A stretch of DNA of 64,000 nucleotides from Ectopseudomonas composti (GCF_900115475.1 NZ_FOWP01000007.1:207855-271854); one strand, 5' to 3'; shown: positions 31,414 through 41,194, counted from the first letter of the stretch. Notes: generated from the sequence alone by a model not told the origin. Translations and numbers: made by a program.

Positions 31414-31794
31414 ATGAGCAAGACCGTCATCACCAGCGACAAGGCCCCCGCCGCCATCGGCACCTACTCCCAGGCGATCAAGGCCGGCAACACCGTCTAC
31501 ATGTCCGGTCAGATCCCGCTGGACCCGGTAAGCATGGAGCTGGTCGAAGGCTTCGAAGCACAGACCGCACAGGTGTTCGAGAACCTCAAGGCCGTTGCAG
31601 AAGCTGCAGGCGGCTCGTTCAAGGACATCGTCAAGCTCAACATCTTCCTCACCGACCTCTCGCACTTCGCCAAGGTCAACGAGATCATGGGTCGCTACTT
31701 CGAACAGCCCTACCCGGCTCGCGCCGCCATCGGCGTTGCCGCTCTGCCGCGTGGTTCGCAGGTGGAAATGGACGCGATTCTGGTCATCGAATAA
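31414..31794 (+). CDS. ridA: RidA-family reactive intermediate deaminase
   Basis: A 126-residue YjgF/YER057c/UK114 family protein. The sequence [20 protein letters not shown] and the C-terminal [20 protein letters not shown] include the invariant arginine (R in YPAR) that binds enamine/imine substrates. RidA hydrolyses 2-aminoacrylate released by PLP enzymes such as threonine dehydratase. AAGGAG precedes the ATG at 31414. It sits directly after spoT, as in many gamma-proteobacteria. Confidence 0.95.
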   Translation: MSKTVITSDKAPAAIGTYSQAIKAGNTVYMSGQIPLDPVSMELVEGFEAQTAQVFENLKAVAEAAGGSFKDIVKLNIFLTDLSHFAKVNEIMGRYFEQPYPARAAIGVAALPRGSQVEMDAILVIE

Positions 31795-31852
31795 GTCGTT
31801 CTTCGGGCGGGGTGTGACGCCCCGCTCTCCCTTCCACGGCATGGAGATCACC

Positions 31853-32584
31853 ATGCGTCTGCTTCCCCTGCTGCTCTGCAGTGCCCTGCTGGCCGGCTGC
31901 GCCAGTAAGCCGAACAACGACCCGAGTGGAACCTGGATCAACCAGGCCGCCATCGACGCCGCCCGCGAAAGTGGCCGCCTGCGCGAAGCCCTGCTCGCCT
32001 ACGGCCCCAACCTCGAATGGCATATCGCTCCCGACCGCCAGGAGGCCAGCTACAGCAATGGCTTCGAGCTGGCCGAAGGCAAGCTGCAAAGCGCCGGAGA
32101 AGGCCGTTGGCAGGTGACCTTCTACGGTGACTACAAGGAACAACTGGGTGTGCAGAGTGGCGAACTGGTACAGATCGCCAGCGACTACTGGCCCGAGCAG
32201 CATTTCACCCGGGTCGACAGCTCCGGCGAGCCCAGACCACTGGGCAGCAGCTTCGAACAGGCGCTGTATCGCGACTATCTGGGCGGCGACTGGCTGATCG
32301 AGGAAGGCCTCGGCCAGGGCGGCCTGGTGCGCTTCAACAGCGACGGCCAGGTGCAGGGATTGCCAGGCGCCGAACGCTTCGCCCTGTGCCTGGCGGGCGA
32401 TTGCGCAGCCATGAGCGGTGAACACGACAGCCTCTGGTTGCAAGCCGGCGATCAGGGCAGCCCCTGGCTATTCGTCCACGAAGGCAATCAGCTGCGGATC
32501 TTCGAAGCGCACAACCGCGCCCAATTCGATGAGATGCCCGAGTACCAGCCGGGCCCGCAGCGCTGGTTGCTCAAGCGCCGCTGA
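31853..32584 (+). CDS. Predicted lipoprotein of unknown function
   Basis: A 243-residue protein. The N-terminus MRLLPLLLCSALLAGC is a lipoprotein signal with a perfect LAGC lipobox (cysteine at residue 16). The rest is acidic and probably beta-rich, without a domain I recognise; the repeated Trp/Gly pattern (GRWQVTFYGDYKE, GGDWLIEEGLGQGG) hints at a lipocalin-like or META/HslJ-like fold. GGAG lies 6 bases before the ATG at 31853, favouring it over 31841. Two cysteines (ALCLAGDC) could form a disulfide. Confidence 0.7.
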   Translation: MRLLPLLLCSALLAGCASKPNNDPSGTWINQAAIDAARESGRLREALLAYGPNLEWHIAPDRQEASYSNGFELAEGKLQSAGEGRWQVTFYGDYKEQLGVQSGELVQIASDYWPEQHFTRVDSSGEPRPLGSSFEQALYRDYLGGDWLIEEGLGQGGLVRFNSDGQVQGLPGAERFALCLAGDCAAMSGEHDSLWLQAGDQGSPWLFVHEGNQLRIFEAHNRAQFDEMPEYQPGPQRWLLKRR

Positions 32585-32601
32585 TCAACGCTGGCCTGGC
32601 T

Positions 32602-33459
32602 CTATTTGTCCCGCAAGATCGCCGCATAGCCCTCGCGATAGCTGGGGTACTGCGGCGCCCAACCCAGCGCACGGGCGCGGGCATTGCTGCAGCGCTTGCT
32701 GCCGGCGCGGCGCACGCGCTGCTCGTCGCTCCAGTGGCTAACGCCCAGTTGCTCGCGCAACCAGCCCACCACGTCGTGCAGCGGCGCCGGCTCGTTGTCG
32801 ACGCCCAGGTAGCAATCGGCCAAAGGCACGCCCGCAGCGTCGGCCTGCAGCAACGTGGCGAGCAGTCCTGCTGCATCGTCGACATGAATGCGGTTGCCAT
32901 ACAGCGGCGGTGTTTCACTGACGCGGTAGCCTCCGCGCACCTGGCTCAGCAACCATTCCCGGCCGGGACCATAGAGACCGGTCAAACGCACCGTGGTCGA
33001 AGGCAGGCCACTGTCGAGCGCGACACGTTCGGCTTCACGCATGATCACCGCAGAAAAGCTCTGGGCTTCGGCCGGAGAATCCTCATCGATCCACTCGCCC
33101 TCCTGCTGCCCGTACACCCCGCTGCTGGAGGCGAAGAGGATGCGTCGCGGGCGCTGGCCATGTTCAGCCAGCCAGCTCAGCACACGGCGCAACCCGTCGA
33201 CATAGGCAGCACGGTAGCCGGCCTCGTCGTGCTGGGTGGCGGCTGCGCAGTACACCAGATACTCAAGCGCCCCCTGCGGCCAATCCGCTGGGCATTGATC
33301 AGCGTGCAGGTCACCGGCCAGCGGCTCGATGGCGGCCGGCAGCGCGGCCACGTTGCGGCGCATGCCCAGCACGCGCCAGCCCTGTTCGGCCATACGCAGG
33401 CCAAGACGGGTACCGACGTCCCCGCACCCGGCAATCAGCAGGCTGTTGCAGCTCGACAT
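32602..33459 (-). CDS. NAD(P)-dependent epimerase/SDR-family protein (YeeZ-like)
   Basis: A 285-residue extended/atypical SDR. The nucleotide-binding motif lies at the N-terminus (LLIAGCGDVGTRLGLRM), followed by the ALEYLVYCAAAT strand, the SSSGVYGQ active-site region (serines followed by Tyr) and VRLTGLYGPGR. It resembles the YeeZ family of E. coli, whose substrate is unknown. GGAG lies 6 bases before the ATG at 33459. It is divergent from oxyR in the usual Pseudomonas arrangement; a redox link is possible but untested. Confidence 0.8.
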   Translation of the reverse strand: MSSCNSLLIAGCGDVGTRLGLRMAEQGWRVLGMRRNVAALPAAIEPLAGDLHADQCPADWPQGALEYLVYCAAATQHDEAGYRAAYVDGLRRVLSWLAEHGQRPRRILFASSSGVYGQQEGEWIDEDSPAEAQSFSAVIMREAERVALDSGLPSTTVRLTGLYGPGREWLLSQVRGGYRVSETPPLYGNRIHVDDAAGLLATLLQADAAGVPLADCYLGVDNEPAPLHDVVGWLREQLGVSHWSDEQRVRRAGSKRCSNARARALGWAPQYPSYREGYAAILRDK

Positions 33460-33663
33460 GCTTTTCTCCATGACTTCTATGCGACAGCGCAGTGTAACAG
33501 CCCGTTTGAAAGCATCGGCTGAAGCATTCAGCGGACTGCATGAGTGCTGGAGGCAGGGCGGCGCAGACGCCAAAGTCGAGATAGTTTTGCAACAGTCTAT
33601 TAGCGCGGTTGGTTCATCTGATTGCAAAGGCTATGCTTGGCGGCAACTTAATGGATAAACACT

Positions 33664-34593
33664 ATGACCCTCACCGAACTGCGGTACATCGTCACCCTCG
33701 CTCAGGAACAGCATTTCGGCCGTGCCGCCGAGCGTTGCCACGTCAGCCAGCCGACCCTGTCGGTTGGCGTGAAGAAGCTGGAAGACGAGCTTGGCGTGCT
33801 GATCTTCGAGCGCAGCAAGAGCGCTGTGCGCCTGACGCCAGTCGGTGAGGGCATCGTCACTCAGGCGCAGAAGGTGCTGGAGCAGGCCCAGGGCATTCGC
33901 GAACTGGCTCAGGCTGGCAAAAACCAACTGGCCGCGCCGCTGAAGATCGGCGCCATCTACACCGTTGGCCCCTATCTGTTCCCGCACCTGATTCCGCAGT
34001 TGCACCGGGTCGCACCGGACATGCCGCTGTACATCGAGGAAAACTTCACCCACATCCTGCGTGACAAGCTGCGCACCGGTGAGCTGGACGCCATCATCAT
34101 CGCCCTGCCGTTCCAGGAAGCCGATGTCCTGACCAAACCGCTGTACGACGAGCCCTTCTACGCGCTGCTGCCAACCGGCCACCCCTGGGCGGCGATGGAC
34201 ACCATCGACACCAAGCTGCTCAACGACAAGAGCCTGCTGCTGCTCGGCGAGGGCCACTGCTTCCGCGATCAGGTGCTGGAAGCCTGCCCGACCCTGCGCA
34301 AGGGTGGCGATGACCACGGCAAGCACACCACGGTGGAGTCCAGCTCGCTGGAGACCATCCGCCACATGGTCGCCTCTGGTCTCGGCGTGTCGATCCTGCC
34401 GTTCTCGGCAGTCGACAGCCACCACTATGCGCCCGGCGTGATCGAAGTCCGTCCGCTCAGTGCACCAGTGCCGTTCCGTACCGTGGCCATCGCCTGGCGC
34501 GCCAGTTTCCCGCGGCCCAACGCCATCGAAGTGCTGGCCGACTCCATCCGCCTCTGCTCGGTCGCCCGCAGCCCGCAGACCAAGAGCGCCTGA
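33664..34593 (+). CDS. oxyR: Hydrogen peroxide-sensing LysR-type regulator OxyR
   Basis: A 309-residue LysR-type regulator. The N-terminal winged helix-turn-helix is LAQEQHFGRAAERCHVSQPTL. The redox pair C199 and C208 (GHCFRDQVLEAC) falls at the same numbers as in E. coli OxyR, and the ligand/peroxide pocket around TVGPYLFPHLIPQL is conserved. Oxidised OxyR activates catalase, alkyl hydroperoxide reductase and related genes. recG follows after 8 bases and is likely co-transcribed, as in P. aeruginosa. I could not define a confident OxyR operator in the 204-base upstream gap. Confidence 0.97.
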   Translation: MTLTELRYIVTLAQEQHFGRAAERCHVSQPTLSVGVKKLEDELGVLIFERSKSAVRLTPVGEGIVTQAQKVLEQAQGIRELAQAGKNQLAAPLKIGAIYTVGPYLFPHLIPQLHRVAPDMPLYIEENFTHILRDKLRTGELDAIIIALPFQEADVLTKPLYDEPFYALLPTGHPWAAMDTIDTKLLNDKSLLLLGEGHCFRDQVLEACPTLRKGGDDHGKHTTVESSSLETIRHMVASGLGVSILPFSAVDSHHYAPGVIEVRPLSAPVPFRTVAIAWRASFPRPNAIEVLADSIRLCSVARSPQTKSA

Positions 34594-34601
34594 GGTCTGA
34601 G

Positions 34602-36677
34602 GTGAGTGAACTGTCAGCGGTTTCCGTCACGGCGCTGAAAGGCGTGGGCGCCGCGCTGGCGGAGAAACTGGCCAAGGTCGGCCTGGAAAACCTGCAGGAT
34701 GTGCTGTTCCACCTGCCGTTGCGCTATCAGGATCGCACCCGCATCACCCCCATCGGCGCCCTGCGCCCGGGGCAGGATGCGGTGGTCGAAGGCATTGTCG
34801 CCGGTGCCGACGTGGTCATGGGCCGTCGCCGTAGCCTGCTGGTCCGCCTGCAGGACGGCAGTGGCACCCTGAGCCTGCGCTTCTTCCACTTCAGCCAGGC
34901 ACAGAAGGACGGCATGAAACGTGGCACCGCCCTGCGCTGCTACGGCGAAGTACGTCCCGGCGCCACCGGCCTGGAAATCTACCACCCGGAGTACCGCGCG
35001 CAGAGCGGCGACGAACCGGCCCCGGTGGAGCAGAGCCTGACGCCCATCTACCCGACCACCGAAGGCCTGACCCAGCAGCGCTTGCGCCAGCTCAGCCAGC
35101 AGGCGCTGGCACGCCTGGGCCCGCGTAGCCTGCCGGACTGGCTACCCGATGAGCTGGCCCGTGACTATCACTTGGCGCCGCTGGACGAGGCCATCCGCTA
35201 TCTGCACCGGCCACCACCGGACGCCGATGTCGAGGAGCTCGCCGAGGGTCGCCATTGGGCTCAGCACCGCCTGGCCTTCGAAGAGTTGCTGACGCACCAG
35301 CTATCCCTGCAACGCCTGCGCGAACAGGTGCGCGCGCAGCAGGCACCGGCTCTGCCGCCAGCGAAGAAGCTGCCGCAGAAGTACCTGCAGAATCTTGGCT
35401 TCGCCCCGACTGGTGCGCAGCAGCGCGTGGGTGCCGAGATCGCCTACGACCTCACGCAGAGTGAACCCATGCTGCGTCTGGTACAGGGCGACGTCGGTGC
35501 CGGCAAGACGGTGGTCGCCGCCCTGGCTGCATTGCAGGCGCTGGAGGCCGGCTATCAGGTGGCGCTGATGGCGCCCACCGAGATCCTCGCCGAGCAGCAC
35601 TTTCTCAACTTCAGCAAATGGCTGGCACCGCTTGGTCTGGACGTCGCCTGGCTGGCCGGCAAGCTCAAGGGCAAGGCCCGCGCCACCGCGCTGGAACAGA
35701 TCGCCGCCGGCTGTCCGATGGTGGTCGGCACCCACGCCCTGTTCCAGGACGAAGTGAAGTTCAAGCGCCTGGCCCTGGTGATCATCGACGAGCAGCACCG
35801 CTTCGGTGTGCAGCAACGCTTGGCGCTGCGCCAGAAGGGCATCGACGGTCGTCTTTGCCCACACCAGCTGATCATGACCGCCACGCCTATCCCACGCACC
35901 CTAGCGATGAGCGCCTACGCCGACCTGGACACCTCGATCCTCGACGAACTGCCGCCAGGGCGGACACCGGTCAACACCCTGGTGATCGCCGACAGCCGCC
36001 GCATCGAGGTAGTCGAGCGCGTACGCAATGCCTGCCAGCAGGGACGCCAGGCCTACTGGGTGTGCACGCTGATCGAAGAGTCCGAAGAACTCACCTGCCA
36101 GGCTGCTGAAACCAGCTTCGAGGAGCTTTCCGCGGCATTGGGCGAGCTGCGTGTCGGGCTGATCCACGGGCGCATGAAACCGGCCGAAAAAGCCGCGGTG
36201 ATGGACGAGTTCAAGCAGGGCAAGCTGCAGTTGCTGGTGGCTACCACGGTGATCGAAGTCGGCGTCGACGTGCCCAACGCCAGCCTGATGATCATCGAGA
36301 ACCCCGAACGCCTGGGCCTGGCCCAGTTGCACCAATTGCGCGGCCGAGTGGGGCGCGGCAGCGCCGCCAGCCACTGCGTCTTGCTCTACCATGCCCCCCT
36401 GTCACAACTGGGGCGCGAGCGCCTGGCGATCATGCGTGAGACCACCGATGGTTTCATCATCGCCGAGAAGGACCTGGAACTGCGTGGCCCCGGCGAAATG
36501 CTCGGCACTCGGCAGACCGGCCTGCTGCAGTTCAAGGTCGCCGACCTGATGCGCGATGCCGACCTGCTGCCTGCCGTGCGTGATGCCGCGCAAGCCCTTC
36601 TGGAACATTGGCCGCAACATGTGGCTCCATTGTTGGAACGCTGGTTGCGTCACGGCCAGCAATACGGTCAAGTGTGA
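34602..36677 (+). CDS. recG: ATP-dependent DNA helicase RecG
   Basis: A 691-residue branched-DNA helicase with a GTG start at 34602 preceded by TGAGGTC. The N-terminal wedge domain (OB fold, about 55-150) includes LLVRLQDGSGTLSLRFFHF. The helicase core has Walker A GDVGAGKTVVA, motif II DEQHRFG, motif III MTATPIPRT and the C-terminal QLRGRVGRG and the TRG-region near LELRGPGEMLGTRQTG. RecG remodels stalled replication forks and Holliday junctions. It is in the oxyR-recG operon. Confidence 0.97.
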   Translation: MSELSAVSVTALKGVGAALAEKLAKVGLENLQDVLFHLPLRYQDRTRITPIGALRPGQDAVVEGIVAGADVVMGRRRSLLVRLQDGSGTLSLRFFHFSQAQKDGMKRGTALRCYGEVRPGATGLEIYHPEYRAQSGDEPAPVEQSLTPIYPTTEGLTQQRLRQLSQQALARLGPRSLPDWLPDELARDYHLAPLDEAIRYLHRPPPDADVEELAEGRHWAQHRLAFEELLTHQLSLQRLREQVRAQQAPALPPAKKLPQKYLQNLGFAPTGAQQRVGAEIAYDLTQSEPMLRLVQGDVGAGKTVVAALAALQALEAGYQVALMAPTEILAEQHFLNFSKWLAPLGLDVAWLAGKLKGKARATALEQIAAGCPMVVGTHALFQDEVKFKRLALVIIDEQHRFGVQQRLALRQKGIDGRLCPHQLIMTATPIPRTLAMSAYADLDTSILDELPPGRTPVNTLVIADSRRIEVVERVRNACQQGRQAYWVCTLIEESEELTCQAAETSFEELSAALGELRVGLIHGRMKPAEKAAVMDEFKQGKLQLLVATTVIEVGVDVPNASLMIIENPERLGLAQLHQLRGRVGRGSAASHCVLLYHAPLSQLGRERLAIMRETTDGFIIAEKDLELRGPGEMLGTRQTGLLQFKVADLMRDADLLPAVRDAAQALLEHWPQHVAPLLERWLRHGQQYGQV

Positions 36678-36768
36678 ACCTGTTCACAAGACAACCGTCG
36701 CCACGAACCTTTGCGCAAATCCTCGCTGGTTATACTCCGGGGCACATGCGCCAACGCTGGATACCGAT

Positions 36769-38175
36769 ATGACTGAAGCAGCCCTCGCCGCCAATCCAAC
36801 TCCGCAACCCCCTGCTGTGATCGTGCAGTTGCTGGAGAAACTCGCCATACCCTACCAGGTACGCGCGGAGCGACCGGGCCAGCCAAGCGAAGCACGCCTG
36901 CAGGCCGTGCTGCTGGACGACGCCGTCGGTGCCCTGCTGGTGCTCTACCCGCGCAGCCAATTGCTGGATCTGTCGCGCCTGGCCGAGTTGACCGGGCGCC
37001 AGCTCACCGCGGTCAAACCGGAGCGCCTGGAGCGCATGCTTGGCAAGCACAACCTGGCCGCCCTGCCCGGCCTGCCGCCGCTGACCAGCTCGCCCTGCTT
37101 GTACGAAGAACGCCTGCTGCAGGTGCCCAGCCTGCTGATCGATTCAGGCCAGCCCGGCGTGCTGCTGGAAATTCCCACCGACGCCTTCAAGGCATTGCTG
37201 AGCAAAGCCAGCGCGGCGCGCTTCGGTGAACCGGTCAGCGCGATCAAACCGAACCTCGATCGCCCGCACGATGACCGCGCGGAGATCACCCAGGCCGTGC
37301 AGGCCTTCACTGCGCGCCGCATCCAGCAGCGCCTGGAAGAAACCATCGAGATTCCGCCGCTGCCGGAAACCGCGCAGAAGATCATCAAGCTGCGTGTCGA
37401 CCCTAACGCCACCGTGGATGACATCACCGGTGTGGTCGAGACCGACCCCGCGCTGGCGGCGCAGGTAGTGAGCTGGGCCGCCTCGCCCTACTACGCCGCG
37501 CCCGGCAAGATCCGCTCGGTGGAAGATGCCATCGTCCGCGTGCTGGGCTTCGACCTGGTGATCAACCTGGCTCTCGGCCTGGCCTTGGGCAAGACCCTGA
37601 GCCTGCCCAAGGATCAGCCGCAGCACGCCACGCCCTACTGGCAACAGGCAATCTACACCGCTGCGGTGATCGAAGGCCTGACCCGTGCCATGCCGCGTGC
37701 GCAGCGCCCTGAAGCCGGCCTGACCTACCTCGCCGGTCTGCTGCACAATTTCGGCTACCTGGTCCTGGCGCACGTGTTCCCGCCGCACTTCTCGCTGATC
37801 TGCCGCCACCTGGAGGTCAACCCGCACCTGTCGCACGGTCATATCGAGCAACACCTGCTGGGCATCACCCGCGAGCAGATAGGTGCCTGGCTGATGCGCC
37901 ACTGGGATATGCCGGAAGAGCTGTCCAGCGCCCTGCGCTTCCAGCATGACCCGTCCTACGCCGGCGACAGCGCCGCCTTCCCCAATCTGGTGTGCCTGGC
38001 GGTCAGCCTGCTGCGTAACCAGGGTATCGGTGCCGGCCCGCAGAGCGAGATTCCTGATGAGCTGTTCGAGGCCCTGGGCCTGAGCCGGGAAAAGGCCGAG
38101 GATGCGGTGAGCAAGGTGCTCAGTGCCGAGGTCGCCTTGCGCGAACTGGCAGCCCAGTTCCAGCCGACGCACTGA
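36769..38175 (+). CDS. YbaK-like deacylase-type domain fused to HDOD domain
   Basis: A 468-residue fusion. Residues ~15-165 resemble the YbaK/ProRS-editing fold (LEKLAIPYQVRAE, LVLYPRSQLLDLSRLAELTGR), though the usual catalytic lysine context is not clear, so editing activity is doubtful. Residues ~195-400 are an HDOD domain with IPPLPETAQKIIKLRVDPNA, VETDPALAAQVVSWA and the helix GLTYLAGLLHNFGYLVL. The ATG at 36769 begins conserved sequence; the upstream frame overlaps recG. HDOD proteins usually regulate signalling through protein contacts. It follows recG as in other pseudomonads. Confidence 0.8.
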   Translation: MTEAALAANPTPQPPAVIVQLLEKLAIPYQVRAERPGQPSEARLQAVLLDDAVGALLVLYPRSQLLDLSRLAELTGRQLTAVKPERLERMLGKHNLAALPGLPPLTSSPCLYEERLLQVPSLLIDSGQPGVLLEIPTDAFKALLSKASAARFGEPVSAIKPNLDRPHDDRAEITQAVQAFTARRIQQRLEETIEIPPLPETAQKIIKLRVDPNATVDDITGVVETDPALAAQVVSWAASPYYAAPGKIRSVEDAIVRVLGFDLVINLALGLALGKTLSLPKDQPQHATPYWQQAIYTAAVIEGLTRAMPRAQRPEAGLTYLAGLLHNFGYLVLAHVFPPHFSLICRHLEVNPHLSHGHIEQHLLGITREQIGAWLMRHWDMPEELSSALRFQHDPSYAGDSAAFPNLVCLAVSLLRNQGIGAGPQSEIPDELFEALGLSREKAEDAVSKVLSAEVALRELAAQFQPTH

Positions 38176-38204
38176 GCGTCGGTCTTGGGCAAGTAGGGCG
38201 CCCC

Positions 38205-38957
38205 CTATGGCTTGCCTGCTGCTTTGCGCAGTTGCTCGCGGCGCTCGGCGAACAGCTGCGGCAGCACATCGAGACTGGTGCTGAGCAGTTGGCTGACGCT
38301 GGGATGCTCGTACAGCGCCGCATACTCGGCCAGCTGATCGCTGGGCATCTGCCGATACGCATAGAACATGAAGGTCTCTACCGCCTGCTCGCTGGATTGG
38401 CGAATGGCGTCTGCCTGCTTCTGCGTCTGTGCCTGCAGTTCGGCCTCACTGAGATTCTCGCCCCGCGCTCTTAATGCCAGCAGTGCCTGAGTCTTGCCGA
38501 CCTCGTAACGCAGCAGGCTGGCCAGCTCGGTGGTGTGTGCGGCGGCATCGAGACGCTTGACCAGCTCCAGCCGCGCGCCTCGTGGCGGCTGTTCCTGCAG
38601 CCGCTGGCGGTACTCGGCCAAGCCTTCGGGCTGCTCGCCCACCGCCCGCTCGGCAGCGGTGAAACGCTGCGCCAGCGGGCTATCGAGGCGCTCGCGGGCC
38701 TGTTCGCCCTGCACCGCATCGAAGCGGGCACCAACGCGCTTGGCCAGTTCCAGACAAAACGCCTCGCCAGCGAACAGCTGAGCGAGGCGTTTCTGTTCGG
38801 CCTCAGCTTGCCCACGCTGGACCAACGGCGCGCTCTGCTCGCACAACAGATGGATACCGGCGAGTTCGAACAGTGGCAACAGGGCTTTGGCAGGCGCTGG
38901 CTCGGCCCGTGCAGTGGTAGCGGCCAGCAATAGCAGGGGTAGCAGGAAAACACGCAT
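38205..38957 (-). CDS. Secreted helical protein of unknown function
   Basis: A 250-residue protein. A signal peptide (MRVFLLPLLLLAATTARA) precedes a wholly helical, charged domain with LFELAGIHLLCEQ, FCLELAKRVGARFDAV and a C-terminal TFMFYAYRQMPSDQLAEYAA that recalls DUF2059-type periplasmic proteins. Two cysteines could pair. Its function is unknown. I chose the ATG at 38957 as the start of the signal peptide; GGAA lies before it. It is convergent with the YbaK-HDOD gene. Confidence 0.65.
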   Translation of the reverse strand: MRVFLLPLLLLAATTARAEPAPAKALLPLFELAGIHLLCEQSAPLVQRGQAEAEQKRLAQLFAGEAFCLELAKRVGARFDAVQGEQARERLDSPLAQRFTAAERAVGEQPEGLAEYRQRLQEQPPRGARLELVKRLDAAAHTTELASLLRYEVGKTQALLALRARGENLSEAELQAQTQKQADAIRQSSEQAVETFMFYAYRQMPSDQLAEYAALYEHPSVSQLLSTSLDVLPQLFAERREQLRKAAGKP

Positions 38958-39039
38958 GGTCAGGCTTTCCACAGGAACGTGCCTGGCAGCCTAACCAAAG
39001 CGCAGCGTCGCGGCCAGCCGCGACGCACATCAGTGCCGA

Positions 39040-39435
39040 TCAGGCAGCCTCTTTCGGCGCCTCGGTCTTCTTCTTCGGCATCAGGTATTTGGTCAGCCCC
39101 TGGAACCACATGACCAGCGCCGGGTTGCCCTGGATCTGGATGTCCTTGTTCTGGATACCCTGCATGAAGGCCAGTTGCTTGTTCTTCGCGGTCATGGTTG
39201 CGAAGCCATAGGCGGCATCTTTGAAACCGATGGCGAAAGCGGGCTCCTTGGCGTTACCGCGCTTGCTGCTGACGCGCTGGCCGGCCACGATGAAATGGCG
39301 AGCAACCTTGCCGTCCAAGGTGTGCAACTGGAAGACCATATCGCGACCTTCGAGCTGCTGACGGAACGCCGGGTTTTCACGACTGGCCTTGGCCATCAGG
39401 CGGCCCAGCATCCACAGAAGAAAACGGAATTTCAT
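39040..39435 (-). CDS. SCP2-like lipid-binding domain protein
   Basis: A 131-residue basic protein. FQLHTLDGKVARHFIVAG and the central AFAIGFKDAAYGF with a C-terminal IQIQGNPALVMWFQGLTKYL resemble the SCP2 sterol-carrier fold, with beta strands followed by an amphipathic helix. The N-terminal MKFRFLLWMLGRLMAK is an amphipathic membrane-associating segment. The ligand is unknown, and the family assignment is by pattern only. It is a single gene with no obvious operon partner. Confidence 0.55.
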   Translation of the reverse strand: MKFRFLLWMLGRLMAKASRENPAFRQQLEGRDMVFQLHTLDGKVARHFIVAGQRVSSKRGNAKEPAFAIGFKDAAYGFATMTAKNKQLAFMQGIQNKDIQIQGNPALVMWFQGLTKYLMPKKKTEAPKEAA

Positions 39436-39553
39436 GCACGAGCCCTTGTGATCGAAAATGACGGCCGCGCATTGTAGTGGTTTTTCTGGAGGACTACAGC
39501 CTGCCTAAAGTACGGTCGTACCAGACATGACGCAGCCTCGCTGCGCAGGGAGA

Positions 39554-39577
39554 ACCCGGAGCCGAATGGCTCCGGGT
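39554..39577 (-). terminator. Hairpin after the HU gene, probable terminator
   Basis: A perfect 10-bp stem (ACCCGGAGCC at 39554-39563 with GGCTCCGGGT at 39568-39577) and a GAAT loop lies 7 bases past the HU stop codon. The following minus-strand sequence, TCTCCCTGCG, is only weakly T-rich, so efficiency is uncertain. Confidence 0.5.
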
Positions 39578-39584
39578 AACGGGC

Positions 39585-39857
39585 TCAGTTGACCGCGTCT
39601 TTCAGGGACTTGCCCGGCTTGAAGGCGACGGTGTTGCTGGCCTTGATCTTCACCGGCTGACCGGTTTGCGGGTTCTTACCAGTACGGGCGCCGCGATGGC
39701 GCTGGACGAAGGTACCGAAGCCAACCAAGGTCACACTGTCCTTGCGGTTCAGTGCACCGGTGATTTCTTCTAGTACGGCGTTGAGTACACGATTGGCCTG
39801 ATCCTTGGTCAGATCAGCCTTTTCGGCGATGGCGGCGGCGAGTTCCGGTTTACGCAT
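39585..39857 (-). CDS. HU-family nucleoid-associated protein
   Basis: A 90-residue DNA-binding protein beginning MRKPELAAAIAEKADLTKDQ, with the dimer core VLNAVLEEITGAL, GFGTFVQRHRGARTGKNPQT and the DNA-gripping arm proline in GQPVKIKASNT. The length and sequence match HU-alpha/beta proteins; Pseudomonas has several paralogues and this position corresponds to the recG/rubredoxin reductase neighbourhood. The ATG at 39857 gives the family length; the track upstream is not conserved. Confidence 0.93.
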   Translation of the reverse strand: MRKPELAAAIAEKADLTKDQANRVLNAVLEEITGALNRKDSVTLVGFGTFVQRHRGARTGKNPQTGQPVKIKASNTVAFKPGKSLKDAVN

Positions 39858-40045
39858 AGATGCCTCTTTGACGGTTTTTTGTTGTTGTGTCCGTGCTGTC
39901 CTTCCAGAACAGCGCCCAAGGCGCCGCAACAGCTCTGCGCTGCGGCAGACCCAAAGGAGAATGGCATGCTGCATCGCGCTGCGCCAGTCTCGTCCGCCAC
40001 TTTAACCAGGCAATTTCGTGGCGTATCCGACAGAACGGCAGGCAA

Positions 40046-41194
40046 TCATGCCAGCAGCGCTGGTAATTCCTTGTTCAGTGCCAGTTTCTCCTGCACCGCG
40101 GCGCCGGTCAGCGCATAACCGAGCAGTGCTCCGTAAGCCTCGCGGCAGAGCACCTTGATGTCGCTACCGCTGCCTTCTACCGTCCACTCGCCTTCGCGGC
40201 CACGGGGTGGCGGCGAGACCACCAGCGGACACGCCGGTGTTTTCACCGTCACCGGCATCGGCCCGTAGCTGACGGCAGTGGGCTCGCCGGCCAGGGTCTT
40301 GGCCAGCGCTCGAGCACAGGCCATCAGCGGCATGACATAAAGCAGGTTGAGGCCGTCGACCTCGGCGCAGTCGCCCAGGGCGTAGATGTTGGCGTGCGAG
40401 GTACGCAGTTGGCGGTCGACCATCACCCCACGGTTGACGTCGAGCCCGGCCGCAGCGGCAAGCGCGATACGCGGGCGCAGACCGACGGCCGAGACCACCG
40501 CATCGCACGGGATCAGGCTGCCATCGGAGAGTGACGCCTGTAGCGCATCACCCTGGTGATCGAGGCTGGCCAGCACCGGGCCCAGATGGAAACGCACACC
40601 CAGGCCTTCCAGGCCAGCTTGCACGGCAGACGCTGCCGCCGGATGCAGCAAACCGGGCATCACCTGCTCGCAAGGCGCCAGCAACTCGACCTCATAGCCA
40701 CCGGCACTGAGGTCGTTGGCGAACTCGCAGCCGATCAGACCGGCGCCGAGGATCAGTACGCGGCGCTTGCCGGCCACGGCGCTGCGAAAGCGTGCGTAAT
40801 CTTCAAGATCATTGATCGGGAACAGCGCATCCTGGGCATCACCTTCGACCGGCACGCGAATCGGCTCGGCGCCCCAGGCCAGTACCAGATCCCGATATGG
40901 CACGGCTTCCTCACCGATCCACAGACGCTTGTGACCAGGGTCGATACCGGTGATGCGGGTATGGGTGCGAATTTCCGCATTGAGCTGCTCGGCCATGGCG
41001 CCCGCCTCGGCCATCGCCAGGCCATCGGCATCCTTGTTCTTGCCAAAGCCGGTGGACAGCATCGGCTTGGAGTAGGAGCGACCGTCATCAGCGGTGATCA
41101 GCAGCAAGGGCGTCTGGGTGTCGAGCTTGCGCCACTCCTTGGCCAGGTTGTAACCGGCCAGACCGGTGCCGACGATGACGACTGGTGCACTCAT
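40046..41194 (-). CDS. rubB: Rubredoxin-NAD(+) reductase
   Basis: A 382-residue flavoprotein beginning [20 protein letters not shown] (FAD site), with the NAD site [18 protein letters not shown] near residue 145 and the second FAD contact [12 protein letters not shown]. The C-terminal ~60 residues form the rubredoxin-reductase cap domain. It passes electrons from NADH to rubredoxin, which feeds alkane hydroxylase or oxygen/superoxide reduction. GAGGAAAG precedes the ATG. In P. aeruginosa two rubredoxin genes lie beside it; none is present here, so the partner is encoded elsewhere. Confidence 0.9.
   Translation of the reverse strand: MSAPVVIVGTGLAGYNLAKEWRKLDTQTPLLLITADDGRSYSKPMLSTGFGKNKDADGLAMAEAGAMAEQLNAEIRTHTRITGIDPGHKRLWIGEEAVPYRDLVLAWGAEPIRVPVEGDAQDALFPINDLEDYARFRSAVAGKRRVLILGAGLIGCEFANDLSAGGYEVELLAPCEQVMPGLLHPAAASAVQAGLEGLGVRFHLGPVLASLDHQGDALQASLSDGSLIPCDAVVSAVGLRPRIALAAAAGLDVNRGVMVDRQLRTSHANIYALGDCAEVDGLNLLYVMPLMACARALAKTLAGEPTAVSYGPMPVTVKTPACPLVVSPPPRGREGEWTVEGSGSDIKVLCREAYGALLGYALTGAAVQEKLALNKELPALLA

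Noticed and set aside
33580..33663. An OxyR operator (ATAG...CTAT) upstream of oxyR
   Set aside because: ATAG and CTAT half-sites are present but their spacing does not fit the four-element OxyR consensus.
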